Of a stretch of 64,000 bases of DNA, positions 25,555 to 33,280 are shown one piece after another. The notes under the pieces are model-generated. The model saw nothing but the letters and a program-made list of their open reading frames with translations. It was not told the origin of the DNA and ran no database searches. The DNA lies in NCBI GenBank assembly GCA_050737995.1, contig JBOHYR010000041.1, positions 1-64,000 of the forward strand, read 5' to 3'. Position 1 is the stretch's first letter. Every line of letters starts with the position of its first letter. Source of the DNA: 66-474 sp050737995. Its GTDB lineage: Bacteria > Pseudomonadota > Gammaproteobacteria > Xanthomonadales > Rhodanobacteraceae. A program made the position numbers and the translations under genes.

Positions 25555-25656
25555 TTAATCCTGCGACTGACCGGTCGGAGTGGTGTCTTGTGCGTACGCC
25601 GTGCCGGCAACGAGCAGACTGGCGCAGATGGCCGAGGCCAAGGGCTTACCATGCAT
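25555..25656 (-). pseudogene. Remnant of a duplicated TonB-dependent receptor 5' end
   Basis: On the minus strand an ATG at 25656 with GGGGAG upstream opens a 33-codon frame. It encodes a signal peptide close to that of the adjacent receptor: MHGKPLASAICASLLVAGTA against MNRKLLATAICASLFATGTA, both continuing YAQDTT...QSQD. Where the receptor has CAA (Gln), the remnant has TAA. The DNA after the stop still resembles the receptor for about 20 bases (GCCACAACGCAAAAAGC against GCGACAACGACGCAAAAC) and then diverges. This is therefore a nonsense-mutated and deleted copy, not an independent gene. The frame is too short for routine gene callers. Confidence 0.75.
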
Positions 25657-26135
25657 CAGAGTACTCCCCGTGGTGCTTTTTTGCGGTTGAAGTAAGGAAG
25701 ATTCGGGTGTTATCTACGCGCCGATGAATGGTCAAACCGTGACTTGCTGCTTTGATGTCATTGATTTAAATGGATAAACTTTGTAGAAACGCGTTTGCAT
25801 AACCTTCACCTTACCAGTAGCTTAACAAATTATCAATTGTCATGAAAGATTATAGAAAGGTACGATTTATCGAATTGTGCCGGGCAGAAATCCTCCCTTC
25901 AGCCTCGCTCGGACGCATCGCCGAGTGGTCGCGCCGAAAGTCATCGCGCTCGTTGACAACCACCCAAGGATCGGGCCGTTCGTCGCATGACAACCGTGAA
26001 CGAAAACCCGCACGATGGCTTTCGTTGTGTAACGGCGGGCGTTAAAATGGAAGTTCTTGCCCGTGGCCACGCAAGGCTGCACCCTCCAGAGGTCCGGGCT
26101 TGACGCGCGCCGGTTATATTTTTTGAGGAATCCCC
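25657..26135. other. Non-coding spacer, AT-rich
   Basis: About 480 bases lie between the receptor remnant and the lipoprotein gene. Positions roughly 25720-25870 are markedly AT-rich for this genome and should contain the former promoter of the remnant (minus strand). The last 35 bases contain TTATATTTTTTGAGGA, giving an AT-rich box and a ribosome site for the lipoprotein. A 67-codon frame at 25842-26045 has no ribosome site and no protein-like composition. No RNA gene was recognised. Confidence 0.6.
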
Positions 26136-27008
26136 ATGCGAAAGCTCGTTGCTGCACCTTTGTTCATCGCTTCCCTGCTGTTGGCTGGTTGTGGAACGTC
26201 CAACCAGTCCGGCGGTTCGTCAGCCGCCACCGGTTCGACCGCATCCCCACCTTCCGCAGCTACTCCGGCATCGGCGGCCACCGCAGTGACCGGAACCGTC
26301 ACCGTGCAAAACCCACCTGCCGAAGTAACCCCCCAGGCCAAGCTCGAACTGTCGCTGGTGGATGTGACCCAGCAACCCGGTGTCACGATCAACACGCAGG
26401 ATTTCAATCCGCCGACATTCCCGCAGGCTTTCCGGATCCCGTTCTCGCCATCGGCGATCAATGACAAGGATCTGTATGTTCTTCAGGCCACGATGCAAGA
26501 CAACGGGCGTACGTACTCAACCAAGTTGCAGCAGCCTGTGCTGACCCATGGCCAGTCGGCCAAGGTTGACCTGACGCTGGTGGCGGAGCCGACCGCCGCG
26601 GAAAAAATGCTGGATAACTTCCAGCAGGCCAAGCGCCAGACCGGGGCGATGAAAGTCAAGTCCGGCACTTCCAGCAAGATCGGCGAGTCGCGCAGCTGGC
26701 AGGTGTTTAGAGACGTCCACGGCGTCGAGTTCATCATCGTGCAGGTGAATCATGGCGACAAAGGCGGGTTCACCAAAACCGAATACGCTTACCGCAACAG
26801 CTTGCCCTGGGTGGTGGTGGAGGAGGAAATGCCCAACCAGAATGCGCAGGCTACTTCGACCGAGCGCGCCGGCTGGGATGACCAGGGTGTGCTGGTTTTG
26901 AAGCAGCAGGTCAGCGGTGGCAAGACCACCACGCTTTCGGATTCGGACGCCAAGACGTTGCACAGTCAGGCCGAGGCCGCGTACAAGAAGTTCGCCAAGC
27001 AACATTGA
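26136..27008 (+). CDS. YbaY/YscW-type outer membrane lipoprotein
   Basis: This 290-residue lipoprotein has the lipobox LLAGC at Cys19. A Ser/Ala/Thr/Pro-rich linker follows (about 20-50). Then comes a YbaY/YscW-type beta-sandwich: VTGTVTVQNPPAEVTPQAKLELSLVDVT, IPFSPSAIN and the DNGRTYST strand, about 50-150. The C-terminal half (150-290) is unassigned and contains FIIVQVNHGDKGGFTKTEYAYRN. It is longer than E. coli YbaY, so the C-terminal domain is an addition. GAGGAA precedes the ATG. The gene is monocistronic, closed by a strong hairpin shared with the convergent esterase gene. The function of the family is poorly known; an envelope role is likely. Confidence 0.85.
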   Translation: MRKLVAAPLFIASLLLAGCGTSNQSGGSSAATGSTASPPSAATPASAATAVTGTVTVQNPPAEVTPQAKLELSLVDVTQQPGVTINTQDFNPPTFPQAFRIPFSPSAINDKDLYVLQATMQDNGRTYSTKLQQPVLTHGQSAKVDLTLVAEPTAAEKMLDNFQQAKRQTGAMKVKSGTSSKIGESRSWQVFRDVHGVEFIIVQVNHGDKGGFTKTEYAYRNSLPWVVVEEEMPNQNAQATSTERAGWDDQGVLVLKQQVSGGKTTTLSDSDAKTLHSQAEAAYKKFAKQH

Positions 27009-27028
27009 CGCAGAGTGGTTCGCAAATG

Positions 27029-27055
27029 AAAAGGCCGCGCATTGCGCGGCCTTTT
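27029..27055. terminator. Bidirectional rho-independent terminator
   Basis: A 12-bp perfect stem, AAAAGGCCGCGC (27029-27040) with GCGCGGCCTTTT (27044-27055), encloses the 3-base loop ATT. The A-run on one side and T-run on the other make it work in both directions. It lies between the ends of the YbaY-type lipoprotein gene (plus) and the autotransporter esterase gene (minus). Confidence 0.9.
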
Positions 27056-27076
27056 CATGTGAAGCGGCGGCATTGT

Positions 27077-29155
27077 TCAGAACCTGAGTTTTGCACCGAT
27101 GTTCAAACTGTTGATGCGTTGGCTCGAATCCGAGAAGCGGCCGTCGTAACCGATCCAGCCCGAGAAATTCTGGCTGAAATCGGCCGCAAGGCCGACCCCG
27201 GCGCTGCCCCAGTTGCTGTCGGGCATGAAGCCAGGCAGTGCGAAGGTGCCCGGCATGGTGACAAGACCCGCAGTCACATCGCGGGGATCGGCATCGTTGT
27301 CGTGATTCCACGCAACCCGCGCGAACGGGTGCAGCATGGTGCTGCCCGCCTGCAGGTTCGCGGTCAGCTGCCAGCCCAGTGTGCCGATCAGTGCGTGGCG
27401 ATCCTGCTCGCCGAAGGTCATTGCGGTGGCGTCGTCGCCATCCTCGCTGTAGCCGTCGACGTGGACATGTTGCCAGCCGAGATCGGCATATGGGCCCGTG
27501 CGCCAGTTGCCGAAATCCAGCCACCAGCCGCCGGTCAGCGCGAAAGCGATGTGCGAACCCGAGGTGGTGCCATTCTCGTAGAGAGTAGTCGGACCGATCG
27601 GGATATTTCGGTGGACATTGCTGTAACCCAGATGTCCGAAGCTGCCTATCGCACCAAAATAGGCTTGCTGCCAGCCCCACATCACGTAGCCGGTCGCGAG
27701 TAGATCCTGCAACTTGAAGCCGCCGGCATTGCCGGCGAAGTCGTCCTGCTGCTGTCCGGCGGTGAAGGCGAGGCCAGCGGTCATCGCATCGGACGGGTGG
27801 ATATCCGCGCCGAGGCTGAGCGTGTTGACATCATTGCTGCTCTTGGGCGAGTTGACTTGGGCGTCGAGATTCTGACGCGCATAGTCGTAATTGGCCCACA
27901 GCCGCAGACCGTTGCCGGGCGCACTGGCGAGGCCAGAGGTAGCCTGATTTACGATCGTGCGGTTCAAGCTCTCGTTGATCTGCAAGGGCGCCTCACCCAG
28001 CAACGACATTTCGCCCGGCGCGACAATGATCGATTCCGCGTACTGCGCCAATTCCGCGTGTGCGGCGGTAGTCGGATGCACGCCGTCGGCGAACAGATAG
28101 GTGTTTTCGGTGCCGGGCTGATAAGTGACCGGTGCACCGGAACCCGCGGGGCCGCATTCGAACGAACTGCCATCGCCACCAGTGCAGGCCGGTTGGGTCA
28201 CGTTCGTGAAGCCATAACGGCTCGGGTCGGCCACGATTTCGTTGAGCATTGCGAAACTGTTGATGGGAATGATGTTGACCCCGGCCTTGGCGAGTCCGGT
28301 ATTCAAGGTGTTGTTGTATGTCAAGGTCAGGCCCGTGAGCTGTGCTGCGGCTGTTGGTCCCTGCGCCAACCCGGATGGCGTCAAACCGATGTTGGGCAGG
28401 TTGAACACCATCACGTAGCGTGCACCGGCTTTTCCCAGTTGCTGGATCATCCCCAACTCGGTCAATGCTGCCTGCTGGATGCTGGCTTGGGCCTGGTCGG
28501 GGGTCATCAGGCCAGACACGCCAGCTCCTGCTTCGACTGCCGCCGTTACCTGTTGCGTGACGGTGGGTGTGATCTGCGCCGTGAATGCCGCGATGGCAGT
28601 CGGGTCGTTGGGTATGATGCTGTTGGCGATCGCCAACTGGACCTGTTGCGCAATGGTCTGCTGGATCAGCTGCTGTGCCGTCGCCGCGGCTCCCACCGAG
28701 GTGGCCGCGTAAAAAATGTCGTTGGCGCCGCCCCACATCGCGTACAGCGTATTCGGGTCGGCATTATTGCCGGTGGCCTGAAGATACATGCCGAGCTGGG
28801 TTGGCAACGTCGGAACGGTTGACGGTGTTCCCGGCGAGTTGTTGACGACGCCGGCGCCGCCAAAGGCAAAGTCGGTGCCTCCCGCAAGCGACGGGCTGAG
28901 TGGGGTGCCGAAATAATCTGCGACGTTTTCGATCCCGGTCTGTCCAGGATTGGTGGTGAAGCGCATGATCTGCGGCAACTGCTCAGCCAGAGACAGGTTA
29001 CCGTCGTCGCTCAGGCTGTCGCCGAAGACCACCATGTTGTCGAACAGGCCGGCGTGCGACGAAGGCTGCACGGAAGGTGTCGCGGATTGCGCGAAAGCTG
29101 CGGAACTCGCAAGCGCCAGCGCTACGGCGCAGGCAAGGTGTCGGGGACGAAGCAT
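27077..29155 (-). CDS. GDSL-type autotransporter esterase (EstA-like)
   Basis: This 692-residue protein has three parts. The signal peptide is MLRPRHLACAVALALASSAA. The SGNH/GDSL hydrolase passenger (about 35-400) contains FGDSLSDDGN with nucleophile Ser47, the oxyanion-block Asn in GGAND (142-146) and the catalytic pair in DGVHPT (357-362). The C-terminal autotransporter beta-barrel (about 430-692) ends with Phe (NIGAKLRF), as outer membrane proteins do. Related EstA proteins of Pseudomonas and Xanthomonas stay attached at the cell surface and hydrolyse short- to medium-chain esters. The start at 29155 is the one preceding the signal peptide and has AGGAG upstream. The native substrate is unknown. 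Confidence 0.93.
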   Translation of the reverse strand: MLRPRHLACAVALALASSAAFAQSATPSVQPSSHAGLFDNMVVFGDSLSDDGNLSLAEQLPQIMRFTTNPGQTGIENVADYFGTPLSPSLAGGTDFAFGGAGVVNNSPGTPSTVPTLPTQLGMYLQATGNNADPNTLYAMWGGANDIFYAATSVGAAATAQQLIQQTIAQQVQLAIANSIIPNDPTAIAAFTAQITPTVTQQVTAAVEAGAGVSGLMTPDQAQASIQQAALTELGMIQQLGKAGARYVMVFNLPNIGLTPSGLAQGPTAAAQLTGLTLTYNNTLNTGLAKAGVNIIPINSFAMLNEIVADPSRYGFTNVTQPACTGGDGSSFECGPAGSGAPVTYQPGTENTYLFADGVHPTTAAHAELAQYAESIIVAPGEMSLLGEAPLQINESLNRTIVNQATSGLASAPGNGLRLWANYDYARQNLDAQVNSPKSSNDVNTLSLGADIHPSDAMTAGLAFTAGQQQDDFAGNAGGFKLQDLLATGYVMWGWQQAYFGAIGSFGHLGYSNVHRNIPIGPTTLYENGTTSGSHIAFALTGGWWLDFGNWRTGPYADLGWQHVHVDGYSEDGDDATAMTFGEQDRHALIGTLGWQLTANLQAGSTMLHPFARVAWNHDNDADPRDVTAGLVTMPGTFALPGFMPDSNWGSAGVGLAADFSQNFSGWIGYDGRFSDSSQRINSLNIGAKLRF

Positions 29156-29282
29156 GGCCTGGATTCTCCTGAAAACACGATGGCGGGATGCGCGCAAGCC
29201 TAATACAAGCGTTTGAATTATTCCATCCGGCGGCGTATGGGCAAGCCGGCGAAATCGCTGTGGGTGTGCGCTGTTTTTTCGT

Positions 29283-29414
29283 CGTCATTCCGGGGCCGCC
29301 CGCGTTGTTTGCGGGCGGAACCCGGAACCCAGTGTTTTTGTCTGGAGCGGCAAGACCAAGAAGCTGGATTCCGGGTTCCATCGCCGGATAGCTGGCGATG
29401 GCCCCGGAATGACG
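29283..29414. repeat. 132-bp MITE-like element with 15-bp terminal inverted repeats
   Basis: The ends are perfect 15-bp inverted repeats: CGTCATTCCGGGGCC (29283-29297) and GGCCCCGGAATGACG (29400-29414). Inside, further nested arms pair: CCGCCCGC with GCGGGCGG around a GTTGTTT loop, AACCCGGAACCCAG with the near-complement CTGGATTCCGGGTT, and CCATCGCC with GGCGATGG. The whole could fold into a branched cruciform or RNA structure. Elements with CGTCATTCCGGGG ends are widespread dispersed repeats in proteobacteria. It carries no reading frame and lies between the esterase and mnmG; on the minus strand it follows mnmG and may act in its 3' end. The 305 bases between the two genes hold nothing else recognised. 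Confidence 0.7.
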
Positions 29415-29460
29415 ATTGGATTGGGACCAGTTTCCGCGTGATCCGTGTTCGCGACTGGGT

Positions 29461-31335
29461 TCATGCGGCGTGCTGGCCGCGCTGCCGATGCAGATGGACC
29501 AGCAGCAGTGAAATCGCCGCGGGCGTAACCCCACTGATCCGGCGCGCCTGTCCGAGGGTGGCCGGTCGCACGCGTTTCAGCTTGGCGGAAACTTCGGCCG
29601 ACAGACCGCGCACGCAGTCGTAATCGAAGGCATCGGGAATCGGCGTACCTTCGTGGCGGCGCTGGCGATCGATCTCGTCGCGCTGCCGGTCCAGGTAACC
29701 CGCGTACTTCGCCTGCACCTCGACCTGCAATGCGACATCGTCGCGCTCGACCGTGGGGCCGAAGCCTTCGGTTGCGGCGAGCGTGGCGTAATCAAGTTCG
29801 GGACGGCGCAACAGGTCCAGCGCATTGGCCTCGTGCGCGAGAGTGATGCCGCGATCGCGTTGCAATGCCGCACCGAGCGCGTTGTTAGGGCTCGCCCAAA
29901 GCGCTTTCAAGCGCGCGGTTTCGCGCGTGACCGCGTCGCGCTTGGCGCGCATGGCATCGAAGCGCGCCCGCGGTACCAAGCCAAGTTCGAAACCCTTTTC
30001 GGTGAGGCGCAAGTCGGCGTTGTCCTCGCGCAGGTGCAAACGGTATTCCGCGCGCGATGTGAACATCCGGTAAGGCTCGATGGTGCCATTGGTGGTTAGG
30101 TCGTCGATCAGCACGCCGACGTAGGCTTCGTCGCGACGCGGCCACCAGGGCTCCGCGTCGCGTGTCGCACGTGCCGCGTTCAATCCGGCGACCAATCCCT
30201 GAGCGGCCGCTTCCTCGTAACCCGTGGTGCCGTTGATCTGGCCAGCGAAATACAGACCTGCGATGGCTTTCGTTTCCAGCCACGGGTGCAATCCGCGCGG
30301 ATCGAAGTAGTCGTATTCGATCGCGTATCCCGGGCGCGTGATGTGCGCGTGCTGAAAGCCGGGGATGGAGTGCACCAGTTCGACTTGCACGTCGAACTGC
30401 AGCGATGTGGAAATCCCATTCGGATAAATTTCGGCGGCGTCCAGGCCCTCCGGTTCGATGAAGATCTGATGCGAAGACTTGTCGGCGAAGCGCACCACCT
30501 TGTCCTCGATCGACGGACAGTAGCGCGGGCCGGTACCTTCGATCTTGCCGGTATACAGCGGCGAGCGATCCAGCCCCGCGCGGATGATGTCGTGGGTGCG
30601 TTCGCTGGTGTGCGTGATCCAGCATGACACCTGGCGCGGATGTTCGTTGCGCGATCCGAGGTACGAGAAAACCGGTGCGGGATCATCGCCCGGTTGTTCG
30701 GTAAATACGGAGTAGTCCAGCGTGCGTGCATCGATGCGCGGTGGCGTACCGGTTTTCAGCCGATCGGTGCCCAGCGGCAACTCGCGCAAACGCATGGCGA
30801 GCGTGGTAGCGGGCGGATCGCCGGCCCGACCGCCCGCATGGCTTTCGAGTCCGATGTGGATCTTGCCTGCGAGGAAGGTGCCGACGGTCAGCACGACACG
30901 GGGTGCGTGGAGGGCCAGGCCCATTTGCGTGATCACACCGCTGATACGCCCGGATTCGATCACGATGTCGTCGACGGCTTGCTGGAAGATTTCCAGATTG
31001 GGTTGTGATTCGACGATGCGTCGCACCGCTGCCTTGTACAACGCACGATCGGCCTGACAGCGCGTCGCACGCACCGCCGGACCTTTCGATGCGTTGAGCG
31101 TGCGCCACTGGATGCCTGCAAGATCGGCCGCATGCGCCATTGCGCCACCGAGCGCATCGATCTCCTTGACCAGATGACCCTTGCCGATCCCGCCGATCGC
31201 GGGATTGCAACTCATCTGGCCGATCGTTTCGATGTTATGCGTCAGCAGCAATGTGCGTGCGCCACAGCGCGCCGATGCGAGTGCGGCTTCGGTGCCCGCG
31301 TGGCCCCCACCCACAACAATCACTTCGTAATTCAT
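29461..31335 (-). CDS. mnmG: tRNA uridine-5-carboxymethylaminomethyl modification enzyme MnmG (GidA)
   Basis: With MnmE, MnmG installs the cmnm5 group on U34 of several tRNAs, using FAD and methylene-THF. The FAD-binding motif is VVGGGHAGTEAALASARCG near the N-terminus. SCNPAIGGIGKGHLVKEIDALGG and GLYFAGQINGTTGYEEAAAQG are hallmark MnmG sequences. RYCPSIEDKVVRFADK and the C-terminal helical MnmE/tRNA-binding domain (ending RRISGVTPAAISLLLVHL) are complete. The 624-residue length is normal. The start at 31335 (MNYEVIVVGGG) fits the family; a GAGGAGG lies upstream, somewhat far. mnmE is not in the window. Confidence 0.98.
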   Translation of the reverse strand: MNYEVIVVGGGHAGTEAALASARCGARTLLLTHNIETIGQMSCNPAIGGIGKGHLVKEIDALGGAMAHAADLAGIQWRTLNASKGPAVRATRCQADRALYKAAVRRIVESQPNLEIFQQAVDDIVIESGRISGVITQMGLALHAPRVVLTVGTFLAGKIHIGLESHAGGRAGDPPATTLAMRLRELPLGTDRLKTGTPPRIDARTLDYSVFTEQPGDDPAPVFSYLGSRNEHPRQVSCWITHTSERTHDIIRAGLDRSPLYTGKIEGTGPRYCPSIEDKVVRFADKSSHQIFIEPEGLDAAEIYPNGISTSLQFDVQVELVHSIPGFQHAHITRPGYAIEYDYFDPRGLHPWLETKAIAGLYFAGQINGTTGYEEAAAQGLVAGLNAARATRDAEPWWPRRDEAYVGVLIDDLTTNGTIEPYRMFTSRAEYRLHLREDNADLRLTEKGFELGLVPRARFDAMRAKRDAVTRETARLKALWASPNNALGAALQRDRGITLAHEANALDLLRRPELDYATLAATEGFGPTVERDDVALQVEVQAKYAGYLDRQRDEIDRQRRHEGTPIPDAFDYDCVRGLSAEVSAKLKRVRPATLGQARRISGVTPAAISLLLVHLHRQRGQHAA

Positions 31336-31933
31336 CACGTCGTCTCTTTCCTCCTCAACCACCGGCGCCGGTGACCGTCACACATGACGGTTCCCGTCTG
31401 CAACGGCGCCATGACGCGTCACTTGTTTCCAATTGCAACGGACTGTCCAACCGACGTCACGCCGAAACATTGCATTCGGAGTTGGAAATGACGACGTCAA
31501 TCGTTGCAAATCGTTACAGCCCCCGTGCACACCACACGTAATCCGGCGCCGACCCGTCGATGTCACATTCTCTTGCAAATTTCAGCGGGGATTCCCGATG
31601 GTTTGGCACGCGGCGTGCAGAAATACTTTTGCGCTTCCGTCGAAGCAGCCGTCAAGCGGCAAGGGACCGGTGCAGGATCCGGTCTCGCATCGACAGGAAA
31701 TGGCCAGGAAGGCTACGAAAAAGGAACTGGCGCCCGGCGGTCATCAGGAACAGGGGGAATCCAGAGTAACCGAGTTCCGGGCGCCAGATTCGGAAAAACA
31801 TCAGGCGTCGAAGTGGCGGGTAGAACCACAACTGCCCCTTCGGCGAAGAGTATCAGCGGCTGCGGATGAACGCCACTTGAAAATTGCAACAGATTCGGGG
31901 CGTCGCTTTCGCACAAACAGGAGGAGTGGTGTG
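31336..31933. other. Long intergenic region between mnmG and a small gene
   Basis: This region of 598 bases holds no convincing gene. It should contain the mnmG promoter on the minus strand and that of the 66-residue gene on the plus strand. An open frame runs through part of it on the plus strand (from 31433), but its residues are low-complexity and basic, and it has no ribosome site. The one clear structure is an 11-bp perfect inverted repeat at 31727-31787. A shorter pair of related words (TTTCCAA...TTGGAAA and TTGCAACG...CGTTGCAA) occurs at about 31428-31518. Confidence 0.5.
31727..31787. repeat. 11-bp perfect inverted repeat with 39-base spacer
   Basis: CTGGCGCCCGG at 31727-31737 is the exact reverse complement of CCGGGCGCCAG at 31777-31787. 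The stem would be very stable in RNA. It lies about 150 bases upstream of the 66-residue gene. It is not followed by a T run, so it is not a standard terminator. It may be a leader structure, a protein-binding site or the footprint of a small repeat. Confidence 0.5.
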
Positions 31934-32134
31934 ATGAATTTCGTCGAAATGACCAATGAAGAGTGGGAAGAGGTGCGCAAGCATCACGACGCCATGGTCC
32001 AGATGGGGAAACTCGAGCTGCAAGCCGAGGAAATCCACGAATATCGCCCCAACGGGGGCCCGCAGCAGTCGGGCAAGCCAGTCGAACGGCAGTTGCGCGA
32101 ACTGGAAGAGGTGGTCGTCAGCCTTTCGCACTGA
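31934..32134 (+). CDS. Small acidic hypothetical protein (66 residues)
   Basis: The ATG at 31934 is preceded by GAGGAG at a suitable distance, and the gene is followed by a strong terminator at 32155-32190, so it looks like a real monocistronic gene. The protein starts MNFVEMTNEEWEEVRKHHDA, is rich in Glu and Gln, and is probably helical. It has no signal peptide, membrane segment or Cys. I do not recognise the family. The much longer frame (from 31433) that contains it is rejected because only this part has coding character. Confidence 0.65.
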   Translation: MNFVEMTNEEWEEVRKHHDAMVQMGKLELQAEEIHEYRPNGGPQQSGKPVERQLRELEEVVVSLSH

Positions 32135-32154
32135 ATATCGGTTCGGGGGTAAGG

Positions 32155-32190
32155 CGGGGAGCGCGGTTGTGTCGCGCTCCCCGTTTTCTT
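32155..32190 (+). terminator. Rho-independent terminator after the 66-residue gene
   Basis: An 11-bp perfect stem, CGGGGAGCGCG (32155-32165) with CGCGCTCCCCG (32173-32183), has a 7-base loop and is followed by TTTTCTT. It begins 20 bases after the stop codon at 32134. Confidence 0.9.
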
Positions 32191-32229
32191 GCCTGGGCCT
32201 GCGAGCGGCCCCGGCGGATCTTCACCGGA

Positions 32230-33180
32230 TCACCGAATCTCGGTGTGCGAGGACTCGTTGTCGTGGTGTGACGACGGGGCCGAAACGTGCGACGCCGGGG
32301 CGGCCGAATACGCGCGCCCTCCACCTTGTGGCGCGGCCCGCACGGGGCCACCGAACCCGCGGGGTGCCTCCGCCATCCGCACGGGCATGGACGAGGCGCG
32401 CTGGTTCACGAACGCGGCCGGTGCAGGTTCACCTGGCGCGTAGGCCGGGGGCATCTGCACCTCGCGGAAGCTGGTCGCAGTGGGCGGTCGTGCCGGCGCA
32501 CCAGCGAAGTCGTTTGGATCGCCGATACCGGTCGTGACCTGCCGCCGGGCCGGCGGGACGAATTCGTGCGGCGCGAACGACGCCGACTGAAGCCGGTGCG
32601 CGGGTGCGTACGCTTCGACCGAAAGCCGCCTCGGTGGATCCTGGGATATTACGGCGCTAGGCCTGTGGTTCCGGGCGACCTCGGAGGAATCGGGTGGATC
32701 ATTCGATCTCACCCACGAATGCGCCGTGTTCCCGTGGTGGTGATGGTCGCCGTCGTGGCGCCAGTGGCGCCGCCAGTAGCCACAATCCCAACCGCATCCC
32801 CAGATCGGAATGTTGACGGAATACCACGGCCCCCAGTATCCCGGGAAACCCCACACGTTGGAGAAGCCCACGTTGAAAAGGAACGGCGACCAATAATCGC
32901 CATACATGCCGGCGAACCAGCCGATGGAACTGTCCGGCCAGGTGCCGTTGTAATAGCCCCAGCCAGAAGTGCCGGGGTAATACGGTCCGGTGCCGTAAAC
33001 ATCGTAGTAACCCTGCCCGGTGTAGGGCTCAGGATTGGTGTAGTAGCCGCCACTTCCCGCGACTTCCGGCTGGACGAACGAGTAACCGGTGGCACAACCG
33101 GCGAGCAGAAGAACGCTCGCGCCAAGCGCCGCCGTGCGCAGCAACCGACCCAATGCTTTCGATCGAATATTCGTGGTCAT
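32230..33180 (-). CDS. Aromatic-rich lipoprotein of unknown function
   Basis: The 316-residue protein has a lipoprotein signal with LLLAGC (Cys29). The next 120 residues are extremely rich in Tyr, Gly, Trp and Pro (GGYYTNPEPYTGQGYYDVYG, then FPGYWGPWYSVNIPIWGCGW). A His-rich stretch follows (HDGDHHHHGN). The last 150 residues are Pro/Ala/Ser-rich and look disordered. Similar YGW-rich lipoproteins are scattered in Xanthomonadales, and the fold is unknown. The ATG at 33180 gives a proper lipoprotein signal; the longer frame to 33225 adds only non-coding sequence. It ends 40 bases past a plus-strand terminator and stands alone, upstream of which pepN runs in the same direction. Confidence 0.8.
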   Translation of the reverse strand: MTTNIRSKALGRLLRTAALGASVLLLAGCATGYSFVQPEVAGSGGYYTNPEPYTGQGYYDVYGTGPYYPGTSGWGYYNGTWPDSSIGWFAGMYGDYWSPFLFNVGFSNVWGFPGYWGPWYSVNIPIWGCGWDCGYWRRHWRHDGDHHHHGNTAHSWVRSNDPPDSSEVARNHRPSAVISQDPPRRLSVEAYAPAHRLQSASFAPHEFVPPARRQVTTGIGDPNDFAGAPARPPTATSFREVQMPPAYAPGEPAPAAFVNQRASSMPVRMAEAPRGFGGPVRAAPQGGGRAYSAAPASHVSAPSSHHDNESSHTEIR

Positions 33181-33280
33181 GGCGCACTCCAAAACGGCAG
33201 GGCGTGTTGGCGGGCAACTCGTCACCCTGCCTGAGGCGACTGTACTCCTGCCGTGCTTAGATCTCGCTTAGGCGCAGCGG

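Noticed and set aside
25842..26045. 67-codon plus-strand frame
   Set aside because: No ribosome site, no recognisable features, Ser/Arg-rich random composition in the spacer before the lipoprotein gene.
31433..31933. N-terminal extension of the 66-residue gene
   Set aside because: No ribosome site and low-complexity basic sequence. Coding character and a GAGGAG site begin only at 31934.
32287..33234. 315-codon plus-strand frame
   Set aside because: It is antisense to the lipoprotein gene, which has a clear lipobox signal.
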